In this document: one piece after another, positions 7,669-16,054 of the stretch | Numbering within the stretch: position 1 is the first letter of the stretch | How the letters are laid out: every line of letters starts with the position of its first letter | Assembly (NCBI GenBank): GCA_963836015.1 | Contig: CAWIIF010000004.1 | Span: 806,001-870,000, forward strand | Source of the DNA: CAWCDJ01 sp963836015 | GTDB taxonomy: Bacteria > Acidobacteriota > Terriglobia > Bryobacterales > Bryobacteraceae | Direction of reading: 5' to 3' | Length of the DNA: 64,000 nt | Translations under genes and position numbers: made by a program | Notes under the pieces: model-generated | Told to the model about the DNA's origin: nothing | The model's input: the letters and a program-made list of their open reading frames with translations, nothing else | The model's database searches: none

Positions 7669-9129
7669 ATGCAAATCTCGATCGAAGCCAAGCCCCTGGA
7701 TCAGGTTTCCGCGGACGCCCTGATTGTGCCGGTTTTCGAAGGCCGCAGGGAGGAACGGTTCGGCGCCGCCGTACTCTGCGAATCCGGCGAGGTCTCGGGC
7801 AAGATGCTCGAGCTGACGTTGCTCCACCACCCCGCCGGCGTCGCCGCCAGCCGGGTCCTTCTTGCCGGCGCCGGCAAGCCCGGGGAATTCGGCGCGCCCG
7901 CCTGGCGGAAACTCGTCGGCGCCGCGGTTCGCCATCTCAAAGCGAAGTCCGTCAAGCGGGTTGCCATTGCCCTCGATCCGGAGCATGGCGCGCCCGAGTT
8001 TGCTTCGGCGGCCGTCGAAGGCGCGATTCTCGCGAATTTCGAGCCCGACCGCTACCGTACCGGCAACGACAAGAAGTCCATTGCTTCTGCGGCGATCGTT
8101 CCATCCAACGGCGCCGCGGATCTCAGCCGGGCCGTCGAGCAGGGCCGGATTGTGGCCGAAGCGCAGAATTTCGCTCGTGCCATGGTCAACGAGCCGGCCA
8201 ACCGGCTGACGCCGTCCGTCATGGCAGAAGCCGCCGGACGCATGGCCTCCGAGTTCCACCTGGAGTGCGAGGTTCTGGACCGCGCCCAGATGGAAAAACT
8301 GGGAATGGGCGCACTCCTCGGGGTCGCCCAGGGCAGCGCCGAGCCCCCCGCCTTGATCGTGCTCCGCTACCGCCCGGAACACCCCGCCGCCGGCGGCCCT
8401 CACCTCGGACTGGTGGGCAAGGGCGTCACCTTCGACACCGGCGGCATCTCGATCAAGCCCGCCGACGGCATGGAGAAGATGAAGTACGACATGGCGGGGG
8501 GCGCCGCCATGATCGGCGCCATGCAGGCCATTTCCCAGATCCGGCCCTCGATTCCGGTCACCGCCTTCATCCCTTGTGTCGAGAACATGCCCGGCAGCCG
8601 CGCGCAGCGCCCCGGAGACATCGTGACCGCCCTCTCCGGTAAGACCATTGAAGTCATCAACACCGACGCCGAAGGCCGGCTCATCCTGGCGGATGCCCTG
8701 GTATACGCGCGCCGGCAGGGCTGCACCCACCTGGTGGATGCCGCCACCCTGACCGGCGCTATCGTCGTGGCGCTCGGCCACCTCAACGTCGGGCTGTTCG
8801 CCAATAATGACGACCTGCGCGACCGCGTTCTGTCCGCTTCCAAATCCGAGGGGGAGCGCATGTGGAACATGCCGCTCGAGCCCGATTACAAGGACTATTT
8901 GAAGAGCGCTTTCGCCGACATCGCCAACGTGGGCGGCCGTTGGGGGGGCGCCGTGACCGCGGCCATGTTCCTCAAGGAATTTGCCGAAGACACCCCGTGG
9001 GTACACCTCGACATTGCCGGCACCGCCTGGCTTGACGACGAGAAGCCGCACCTCGCCAAGGGCCCCTCGGGCGTTCCCGTCCGGACCCTGGTCCGCCTGG
9101 CGATGGATTGGGAGGCAAGCGGGAAATGA
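7669..9129 (+). CDS. pepA: Leucyl aminopeptidase (M17 family)
   Basis: The protein has 486 residues and is a cytosolic two-metal aminopeptidase that removes N-terminal residues. The C-terminal catalytic domain holds the signature NTDAEGRL (residues 331-338), VGKGVTFDTGGISIKP with metal ligands, and KYDMAGGAAM. The N-terminal half is the regulatory/hexamer domain typical of the family. The frame is open further upstream, but ATG 7669 gives the expected length and lies right behind a good promoter. The stop overlaps the ATG of the next gene by the ATGA arrangement, so they are translationally coupled. Confidence 0.95.
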   Translation: MQISIEAKPLDQVSADALIVPVFEGRREERFGAAVLCESGEVSGKMLELTLLHHPAGVAASRVLLAGAGKPGEFGAPAWRKLVGAAVRHLKAKSVKRVAIALDPEHGAPEFASAAVEGAILANFEPDRYRTGNDKKSIASAAIVPSNGAADLSRAVEQGRIVAEAQNFARAMVNEPANRLTPSVMAEAAGRMASEFHLECEVLDRAQMEKLGMGALLGVAQGSAEPPALIVLRYRPEHPAAGGPHLGLVGKGVTFDTGGISIKPADGMEKMKYDMAGGAAMIGAMQAISQIRPSIPVTAFIPCVENMPGSRAQRPGDIVTALSGKTIEVINTDAEGRLILADALVYARRQGCTHLVDAATLTGAIVVALGHLNVGLFANNDDLRDRVLSASKSEGERMWNMPLEPDYKDYLKSAFADIANVGGRWGGAVTAAMFLKEFAEDTPWVHLDIAGTAWLDDEKPHLAKGPSGVPVRTLVRLAMDWEASGK

Positions 9130-9635
9130 AGACCCTGGCTCTTGCATTGATATTCGTGGCCCAGACCTCCTGGCCGGCGCCGGCGCAGACTCCAAAGCCC
9201 GGTTCCGACGGCGAGTCGATCGAGACGCTCACGAAGGCTCTCTATCAGGTGATCTCCGGACCTGCGGGCACGCGCGATTGGCCCCGCTTTCGGGCGCTCT
9301 TCATCGAAGGCGCCCGCCTCATCCCAGTCCGGGTCACCGCCGCGGGCGCCTCCCCAGTGGTCTTGACTGTAGAGGATTACGTCACGCGCGCGGGAGCGAA
9401 TTTCGAGAAGTCGGCATTCTACGAGTCGGAGATCTCCCGCCGGGTGGAGACCTTTGGAAACATCGCCCACGTCTTCAGCACTTATGAATCGCGGCACGCG
9501 CCGGGAGAAAAGCCCTTCGCCCGGGGCATCAACAGCATCCAGATGGTGAACGACGGCAAGACCTGGAAGGTGGTGACCATCCTCTGGGATGCCGAGCGGC
9601 AAGGCCTGACGCTTCCCGAAAAGTACCTGAAATAG
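9126..9635 (+). CDS. Secreted NTF2/SnoaL-like protein
   Basis: The protein has 169 residues. A cleavable signal peptide ends near PAPAQ (about residue 21). The rest looks like a nuclear-transport-factor-2/SnoaL-like cone fold, with an N-terminal helix (LTKALYQVISGPAGTRDWPRF), the core DYVTRAGANFE, and late strands including INSIQMVNDGKTWKVVTILWD. Such proteins bind small ligands or act as inert scaffolds, and the ligand cannot be read here. Overlap with the pepA stop shows co-expression. I chose the ATG at 9126 because the longer frame from 9108 lacks a signal peptide. Confidence 0.72.
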   Translation: MKTLALALIFVAQTSWPAPAQTPKPGSDGESIETLTKALYQVISGPAGTRDWPRFRALFIEGARLIPVRVTAAGASPVVLTVEDYVTRAGANFEKSAFYESEISRRVETFGNIAHVFSTYESRHAPGEKPFARGINSIQMVNDGKTWKVVTILWDAERQGLTLPEKYLK

Positions 9636-9637
9636 CC

Positions 9638-11362
9638 TCACACTCCGGGCTGTTCGGGTGTTTCCTCCGGCGGGATCGGAATGCTCGTCTCGCCCCAACC
9701 CAACGGGTGGCAAAGAATGATCTTCAACGTCTTCGCCAGCGGTGCCACAGCCTGGTAAGTGATTTCGTAGTGGACCTGCAGGTTGAGGTACGCCTGCTCC
9801 ACCATGGCGGCCAGCGGAGCCGGCCCGCGGCCGTGCAGGAAGACGCCTCCGACCAGGCGGCAAAGTCCTTCGAGCGCCGGATTCGAAACCGACGACACCA
9901 CCTGCACCAGGCTGCCGGACGCCTTCACGTTCGAAATCAGTCCCACGCCCGGCGCACGGTCCGACGGCGAGTCATTGCAGATAATCAAGTGCCGTTTGGG
10001 AATATTCCCTGCCGCGTCCGGCTTTACGGATCGCCAGATGGCGTGCCAGACGTCGGTGCGCGCCGGCGCCTGCGGCAGTTTGCCGAAATCCTCCCGGATC
10101 GCCGATTCGTCGGCGGCGAACCGCGGCTCTGCGTCATCGGAGGGCGCGTCGCCCGACTGCAGTATGCCGGACGCGTATGGCAGGCAGGACCATGCGTCCA
10201 CCGGGCGCTTCAAGTTGAGACAAGCCAGCGCGTATCGGCTCCACGATGAGGGAACCCCCGATTCGGAACTGGGAATCACGAAAACCACCTGCGACACCTC
10301 CGCGGCGGCCGGCCGTCCCAACTCGTAATGATGGACCGCTTTGCCGTCCTCGCTGAGGCAGATGTGGGTAGGGAGCACCGGCGAGGCTTCGGCGTCTGGA
10401 ATCGCCGCGAGCGCCAGTGACACCCGGCGCCATCCGGGGTCGCCCCGGTCGTTTGAAAAGTGCGCCGCCAGCCGCCGGGACGGCAGTTTGTGGCCGTGTG
10501 CCAACGCCTTGTGAATTCGGCCCATCGCGGCGAGAGCCGCTTTTCTGGGCATCGAATGCGGGTCTTTAAGCAGCCCCGAAAGCGCCTCGGTGAAGCGAGG
10601 ATGGCCGGTCGCGCCCATCACCCATGAGGCGGTGGAGCGGAAGACCGGCTCCTCGTGCGCGGCCATTCGTATGATCTCGGGAATGATTGCGGCATCCCCA
10701 AGCCGGTAGAGCCCGAGAAGGGCATTGCCCGCTACCCGGTTGTTCGGATCGTCTCGCAGGGAACCCAGCAGTTCGCGCGCTTCCGGTGTATCCAATCCCC
10801 AAAGTGCTTCCACCGCGTTCGCCCGGGTTCTTGGATCCGCATCGGCCAGCGTCTTCCGAACCCAGCCTACATTGCGGGTGCCGCGGGCGATCATCAGGAC
10901 GGCCTTCGATCGTAGAAACGGATTGGGCTGCCTGAGCAGGCGGAGGAGCAACGAGAGATGGTCCTTCCCGTCCGGGTTCTGTTCGAGAATACGGATCACT
11001 CGCGACGACGCTACCCGATCGGCCGAAGCGCGGCCCAGCACTACGTCTTTCGTGGAATCCGTCCGCATCGCCAGACGAGCCATCGCCAGGGCCTGCTCGT
11101 GAGTGAGCGAAGGGTCGCACAGCGCGGAGAGAATCTGCCCGCTTGATACGAGCAAGGCTGCCACGAATTGAGCGCCGCGCGTATCTGCTTGCTTCTTCAT
11201 TACTTCGATCGCGGCAGACACGAAGGCCGGGCGGTTCTCGTCGAGTAACTGCCGGATCTGCCTGCGATACTCGGCCGGGTTCAGTTCCAGATCGCGGACC
11301 AGTGCCGCGAGTATCTCGGACGAGCCTTTTGTGCACGCCGTCACTGGAACAGAGGATGCCAC
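9638..11362 (-). CDS. HEAT-repeat protein with unrecognised C-terminal domain
   Basis: The protein has 574 residues. The first half is a chain of HEAT-like helical repeats, recognisable by recurring segments such as NPFLRSKAVLMIARG, DPRTRANAVEALWGL, NNRVAGNALLGLYRLGD and EEPVFRSTASWVMGATG (about residues 140-300). The second half (about 340-574) is mixed alpha/beta and has a VWA-like flavour (segments RHLIICNDSP and VVSSVSNPALEGL), but I see no complete metal site. No signal peptide or membrane helix is visible. The predicted start is GTG at 11362 and its exact position is uncertain. It runs divergently from acnA with a 67-base gap and converges with the NTF2-like gene. Confidence 0.65.
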   Translation of the reverse strand: MASSVPVTACTKGSSEILAALVRDLELNPAEYRRQIRQLLDENRPAFVSAAIEVMKKQADTRGAQFVAALLVSSGQILSALCDPSLTHEQALAMARLAMRTDSTKDVVLGRASADRVASSRVIRILEQNPDGKDHLSLLLRLLRQPNPFLRSKAVLMIARGTRNVGWVRKTLADADPRTRANAVEALWGLDTPEARELLGSLRDDPNNRVAGNALLGLYRLGDAAIIPEIIRMAAHEEPVFRSTASWVMGATGHPRFTEALSGLLKDPHSMPRKAALAAMGRIHKALAHGHKLPSRRLAAHFSNDRGDPGWRRVSLALAAIPDAEASPVLPTHICLSEDGKAVHHYELGRPAAAEVSQVVFVIPSSESGVPSSWSRYALACLNLKRPVDAWSCLPYASGILQSGDAPSDDAEPRFAADESAIREDFGKLPQAPARTDVWHAIWRSVKPDAAGNIPKRHLIICNDSPSDRAPGVGLISNVKASGSLVQVVSSVSNPALEGLCRLVGGVFLHGRGPAPLAAMVEQAYLNLQVHYEITYQAVAPLAKTLKIILCHPLGWGETSIPIPPEETPEQPGV

Positions 11363-11416
11363 AGGGAGTTAATCGGCAGGGGTAGGGAAATCTTTAGCGC
11401 GGCCCGGAGCGCGCAC

Positions 11417-11422
11417 TATAAT
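11417..11422 (+). promoter_or_regulatory. Consensus -10 box 7 bases before the acnA start
   Basis: A perfect TATAAT lies 7 bases before the ATG at 11430. Transcription from this box would begin at or beside the start codon, giving a leaderless acnA mRNA. The -35 region (TTTAGC or TTAGCG) is weak. Confidence 0.6.
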
Positions 11423-11429
11423 TAAACTG

Positions 11430-14081
11430 ATGTCTAACAACAGTTTTGGCGCCGCGGCGAAGCTGCGCGTAGGCAATACCGAATTCGACTATTTCCGTCT
11501 CGCTGCCCTCGAAGAGAAAGGTGTGGGCCATATCGGGCGCCTGCCCTTTTCCACCAGGATTCTGCTCGAAAACCTGCTTCGCTCCGAAGACGGGCGCCGC
11601 GTTTCCGCAGCCGACATCGACTATGTCGCGCGCGGAGTCGCCGGCCCCAACGGCAAAGAGATCAGCTTCATGCCCGCCCGCGTGCTGTTGCAGGACTTCA
11701 CCGGCGTTCCCTGCGTGGTGGACCTGGCCGCCATGCGCGACGCCCTGGTCGACATGGGCGCCGACCCGGGCCGCGCCAATCCGTTGATGCCGGCCGACCT
11801 GGTGATCGACCACTCCGTTCAGGTGGACACCTTCGGCAGCCACGACGCGTTCGATGTCAATGCCCTGCTCGAATTCCAGCGCAACCGCGAACGCTACATG
11901 CTGCTCCGCTGGGGCCAGACCGCCTTCCGCAATTTCCGCGTCGTGCCGCCCGACACCGGCATCGTTCACCAGGTCAACCTGGAGTACCTGGCTTCGGTAG
12001 TTTTCCGCGCCGGCCAGATGGTCTATCCCGATTCGGTCGTCGGCACCGACTCCCACACCACCATGATCAACGGCCTTGGCGTGCTCGGATGGGGTGTCGG
12101 CGGAATCGAAGCCGAGGCCTGCATGCTGGGCCAGCCCATCTCCATGCTCCTGCCGCCGGTGGTCGGATTCAAGCTGCATGGCCGCTTGAAGGAAGGATGC
12201 ACCGCCACCGACCTCGTCCTCACCATCACCCAGATCCTCCGCAAGAAGGGTGTGGTGGGCAAGTTCGTCGAGTTCTACGGTACCGGCCTGAGCGCGCTGA
12301 GCCTGGCGGATCGCGCTACGGTCGCGAACATGGCGCCCGAGTACGGCGCCACCATGGGCTTCTTCCCGGTAGACCAGGAAACGCTGGGATACCTCAAATT
12401 CACCAACCGCCCTCCGGACGTCGTGGCGCTGGTCGAAGCGTACACCAGGGAGCAGGGCCTGTTCCGCACCGACGCCACTCCGGACCCGCTCTACGCCGAA
12501 ACCCTCGAGCTCGACCTCGCCGTCGTGACGCCCTCCATGGCCGGCCCGAAGCGGCCCCAGGATCGTGTCGATCTGCCGGGCGTCCGCAAGAATTTTCACG
12601 ACGCCTTCCCCGGCCCCGAAAAGCACGCCACCATTCAGTCGAATGGCGATTCCAGCACGATCAGCGACGGCGCGGTGGTGATCGCCGCCATCACCAGTTG
12701 CACCAACACTTCGAACCCGTCAGTCATGCTGGCTGCCGGCCTGGTCGCCAAGAAGGCCGCCGAGCGCGGCCTGGCGGTCAAGCCCTGGGTGAAGACCAGC
12801 CTGGCGCCGGGCTCGAAAGTCGTCATCGATTACTACCGCGAAGCCGGCCTGCTCCCGTATCTCGAACAGCTCAAATTCCACCTCGTGGGCTTCGGCTGCA
12901 CCACCTGCATCGGCAACAGCGGTCCCCTGCCCGAAGCGGTCGCGGCGGCCGTGCAAAAGGAAAACCTGGTGGTGGCCGCGGTTCTCAGCGGCAATCGCAA
13001 TTTTGAAGGCCGCATCAACCCGCAGGTCAAAGCCAACTACCTCGCGTCGCCCCCCCTGGTTGTGGCTTACGCCCTGGCCGGCACTATGGACATCGATCTC
13101 GCCAACGATCCGCTGGGCCTGGACACAGACGGCAACCCGGTATTCCTCCGCGACATATGGCCCTCCAACGAAGAGGTGCAGAACACCGTTCGCGCCGCCA
13201 TTAACCAGGGCATGTTCGAGCACGAGTACGCACACGCCTTCGACGGCGACGAGAACTGGAAGACCATGCCCGTCCCGAGCGGCGGCACGTTCCAGTGGGA
13301 TGAGAAATCCACCTACATCAAAAAGCCGCCCTACTTCGATCAGATGGCCGACCCGGAAACGTCCATTCACGATTTCGCCGGCATGCGCGTCCTCGCGCTG
13401 CTCGGCGATTCCGTCACGACCGATCACATCTCGCCCGCCGGCTCGATCCCCAAGGATTCGCCGGCCGGAAAGTATCTGATCGCCCAGGGCGTCGCGCCCA
13501 AGGATTTCAACTCTTACGGCGCGCGCCGCGGCAATCACGAGGTGATGGTCCGCGGCACGCTCGCCAACATCCGCCTGCGCAATCAGCTTGCCCCCGGCAC
13601 CGAGGGCGGCTGGACGCAACATCTCCCCGACGGCGCGCAGATGAGCATTTACGACGCCTCCATGCTGTACCAGCGTGAAGAGGTGCCTCTCCTCATAGTG
13701 GCCGGCAAGGAGTACGGCTCCGGCTCTTCGCGCGATTGGGCGGCCAAGGGCGTGCTGCTGCTGGGGGTGCGCGCCGTGATCGCCGAGAGCTTCGAGCGCA
13801 TCCACCGCACCAACCTGGTGGGAATGGGAGTGCTGCCGCTGCAGTTCCAGGCGGGCCAGAGCGCCGCCGCCCTGAAACTCACGGGCCGTGAGACGTTCCA
13901 CATCGAAGGTGTAAAGACTGCGCTCGGCGTCGGTCCCCGCACGGCGACCGTGCGTGCCGTCAGCGACGACGGCATCGGGAAGACCTTCACCGTGGACGTC
14001 CGGGTGGACACTCCGCAGGAGGTGGAGTACTACCGGAACGGCGGCATCCTGCCCTATGTGCTCAGGCAGCTCGCCGTGTAG
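11430..14081 (+). CDS. acnA: Aconitate hydratase A
   Basis: The protein has 883 residues and interconverts citrate and isocitrate in the TCA cycle, using a 4Fe-4S cluster. Cluster ligands are visible at C424 (ITSCTNTSNPS) and C490/C493 (FGCTTCIGNSGP). The C-terminal swivel domain has GDSVTTDHISPAGSIP and the substrate-binding GSGSSRDWAAKG. The length and motif order match the AcnA/IRP1 class rather than AcnB. It is monocistronic as far as can be seen; the next gene is convergent and ends 15 bases away. Confidence 0.97.
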   Translation: MSNNSFGAAAKLRVGNTEFDYFRLAALEEKGVGHIGRLPFSTRILLENLLRSEDGRRVSAADIDYVARGVAGPNGKEISFMPARVLLQDFTGVPCVVDLAAMRDALVDMGADPGRANPLMPADLVIDHSVQVDTFGSHDAFDVNALLEFQRNRERYMLLRWGQTAFRNFRVVPPDTGIVHQVNLEYLASVVFRAGQMVYPDSVVGTDSHTTMINGLGVLGWGVGGIEAEACMLGQPISMLLPPVVGFKLHGRLKEGCTATDLVLTITQILRKKGVVGKFVEFYGTGLSALSLADRATVANMAPEYGATMGFFPVDQETLGYLKFTNRPPDVVALVEAYTREQGLFRTDATPDPLYAETLELDLAVVTPSMAGPKRPQDRVDLPGVRKNFHDAFPGPEKHATIQSNGDSSTISDGAVVIAAITSCTNTSNPSVMLAAGLVAKKAAERGLAVKPWVKTSLAPGSKVVIDYYREAGLLPYLEQLKFHLVGFGCTTCIGNSGPLPEAVAAAVQKENLVVAAVLSGNRNFEGRINPQVKANYLASPPLVVAYALAGTMDIDLANDPLGLDTDGNPVFLRDIWPSNEEVQNTVRAAINQGMFEHEYAHAFDGDENWKTMPVPSGGTFQWDEKSTYIKKPPYFDQMADPETSIHDFAGMRVLALLGDSVTTDHISPAGSIPKDSPAGKYLIAQGVAPKDFNSYGARRGNHEVMVRGTLANIRLRNQLAPGTEGGWTQHLPDGAQMSIYDASMLYQREEVPLLIVAGKEYGSGSSRDWAAKGVLLLGVRAVIAESFERIHRTNLVGMGVLPLQFQAGQSAAALKLTGRETFHIEGVKTALGVGPRTATVRAVSDDGIGKTFTVDVRVDTPQEVEYYRNGGILPYVLRQLAV

Positions 14082-14096
14082 TCCATAGCCCCTGCC

Positions 14097-14777
14097 TTAC
14101 GGCCGCGCCTCCGTTGCGGTTGGCACGTGGTGGTCGCCCGTTACCAGCGCGTGCAGTTGCGATGCGGCCAGGCCGATGGCCTGTGCCTGTGCCGACAGTT
14201 CGCGGCTGGTCGCTGAGCTCTCCTCGGCGTGCGCGGCGGTCGATTGTGTCACCTGCTCGATTCCCGTGATGGCCCTGGCTACCTGTGCGATCCCGCGGGT
14301 CTGCTCCTGGCTTCCCAGGCTCACCTGGTCGACCAGGCCCTTCATCGTCAGAGAGTCTGCCGACAGGTGCCGGATCGCCTCCGCCACCTTCCGCGTGCTC
14401 TCTTCGAGCGATGCCGGCGCGTGACATCCCGAACAAGTCGACGCGCCCTCCGCCTGGCCCCTGCCAGGCTTGCGGGCTTGCCGCTCCAATTCCAGAATCA
14501 CGTAGGCGATCTGCTCCCGCAGCGACTCCGTTCGCAAGTCCTGAAAGCCATTCTGCACGGAGGCCAGAAGATCCTGCTTTCGCGCTTCGCCGTTGACCGC
14601 CGAATCCAGGGAGGACCCCAGTGTGGAGATCGCCCGCAGCGACGTGTAGCTCAACGCGAGCAGCGATAACAAAAGCGCCGCGATTCCCAGCCCCAGCTTT
14701 TTCCCGACCGACACACCGCCTCCAGGATCCTTATCGGCGGGATCGCCCGGGAACCGTAGCTCCCGCGGCGGATTCAT
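14097..14777 (-). CDS. Membrane-anchored protein with c-type heme motif and partial chemoreceptor helix
   Basis: The protein has 226 residues. A cytosolic N-terminus is followed by one membrane helix (about 27-49). A helical region with a heme-attachment motif CSGCH (115-119) comes next, then a C-terminal helix (about 130-205) that strongly resembles the descending arm of a methyl-accepting chemotaxis signalling domain (GSQEQTRGIAQVARAI, HAEESSATSRELSAQAQ). The conserved hairpin tip that binds CheA/CheW is absent. With one membrane helix, heme site and coiled coil would both lie in the periplasm. The ATG at 14777 was chosen because the helix and motifs start there; the longer open frame is antisense to the neighbouring permease. 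The function is unknown, with redox sensing or scaffolding possible. Confidence 0.68.
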   Translation of the reverse strand: MNPPRELRFPGDPADKDPGGGVSVGKKLGLGIAALLLSLLALSYTSLRAISTLGSSLDSAVNGEARKQDLLASVQNGFQDLRTESLREQIAYVILELERQARKPGRGQAEGASTCSGCHAPASLEESTRKVAEAIRHLSADSLTMKGLVDQVSLGSQEQTRGIAQVARAITGIEQVTQSTAAHAEESSATSRELSAQAQAIGLAASQLHALVTGDHHVPTATEARP

Positions 14778-14854
14778 GCGAATGAAACAATCGACCCTTC
14801 GTCGGCCGGCCGCCCGGATTCGCCGGTAAAATGCGGGTGTTCGTCGGTCCCGGG

Positions 14855-14885
14855 TTGAACTCAGATGCCGCGGCAAGCGTAAACT
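14855..14885 (+). promoter_or_regulatory. Promoter of the ABC export operon
   Basis: TTGAAC (14855-14860) and TAAACT (14880-14885) have a 19-base spacer. The -10 ends 6 bases before the ATG at 14892, again with almost no leader and no ribosome-binding site. Confidence 0.45.
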
Positions 14886-14891
14886 CAGTTT

Positions 14892-16052
14892 ATGCTCCGC
14901 TATCTTCCGCTGATCCTGAAGAACTGCTGGCGCAACCGCCGCCGGACGATCCTGACCATCCTGAGCGTCGGGGTCTCCATGTGCCTGCTGGGCGTGATGA
15001 TCGCGATGTACCATGCCCTCTACCTGAGCGACCCCACTCCGGAACAGGCGCTCCGGCTGGTCACTCGCAACAAGATCTCGCTTACCGTGCCGCTGCCCGA
15101 ATCCTATCGCCCGCGGATCGAGCACATCCCGGGCGTTCGGGAGGTCATGACCGAGGGCTGGTTCGGCGGTACTTATAAGGATGCCCGCGACCCCAAAAAC
15201 TTCTTCGCGCGCTTCACGGTGGAGCCGGAGCGGCTGTTCCGCGTCTATTCCGAATACCGGATTCCCGACGACCAGCGCAAGGCTTTCGAGCGCGACCGCA
15301 CCGGGTGCGTGATCGGGCGCGACCTCGCCAACAAGTTCAACTTCCACCTGGGTGACCACATTCACATCGTGGGCGATATCTATCCCGGCGATTACGAGTT
15401 CACGATCCGCGGCATTTTCGACGCGCCGGGCAACAGCGAGGCCATGTTCTTCAGCCGTGAATACCTGGAGCAAACCCTGCCCGAGCGCCGCCGGGGTTCA
15501 GTCGGAACCTTCGTCACCCTGATCGACAGCCCTACCAGCGCCACCCGGATCGCCGACGCGGTCGATAGCCAGTTCCACAACGCCACCGCGCAGACCAAGA
15601 CCGAGTCCGAGCAGGCCTACCTGCTGGGGTTCGTGTCCTTCCTCGGTAACGTGAAAGTGTTCCTGATCGCGATCTCGGCGGCGGTGATGTTCACCATACT
15701 GCTGGTCTCCGCCAACACCATGGCGATGTCGGTTCGCGAGCGGGTCCGCGAGGTGGGAGTTCTCAAGACGCTCGGCTTCACCCCGGCCACCATCCTGGGC
15801 CTCATCCTGAGCGAAGCCTGCGCCATCTCGCTGGCGGGAGGCGCCATCGGATTTCTGCTCTCTACCGTTTTGGTCTCGGGGGTGCAGAAAAGTCCGGCGG
15901 GCGGATTCCTGCCGCCCATTCCCACGTTCCAGCCGGCCGTGGCCACCGCCTGCATCCTGACGGCCGCGTTCATTGGATTGCTGAGCTCTCTGGTCCCGGC
16001 CCTGGCCGCGTCCCGCACACCCATCGTGCAGGCGTTGAGGAGCACCGATTAA
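14892..16052 (+). CDS. ABC transporter permease, MacB/FtsX type (first)
   Basis: The protein has 386 residues. One membrane helix near the N-terminus (about 20-45) is followed by a large periplasmic MacB-type core domain (about 50-250) and three C-terminal FtsX-type helices (about 255-380, for example AAVMFTILLVSANTMAMSVR). The family moves peptides, lipoproteins or drugs out of the inner membrane by mechanotransmission. It opens a four-gene operon: second permease 2 bases later, adaptor 16 bases later, ATPase 4 bases later. The two permeases presumably form a heterodimer. Confidence 0.88.
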   Translation: MLRYLPLILKNCWRNRRRTILTILSVGVSMCLLGVMIAMYHALYLSDPTPEQALRLVTRNKISLTVPLPESYRPRIEHIPGVREVMTEGWFGGTYKDARDPKNFFARFTVEPERLFRVYSEYRIPDDQRKAFERDRTGCVIGRDLANKFNFHLGDHIHIVGDIYPGDYEFTIRGIFDAPGNSEAMFFSREYLEQTLPERRRGSVGTFVTLIDSPTSATRIADAVDSQFHNATAQTKTESEQAYLLGFVSFLGNVKVFLIAISAAVMFTILLVSANTMAMSVRERVREVGVLKTLGFTPATILGLILSEACAISLAGGAIGFLLSTVLVSGVQKSPAGGFLPPIPTFQPAVATACILTAAFIGLLSSLVPALAASRTPIVQALRSTD

Positions 16053-16054
16053 TC

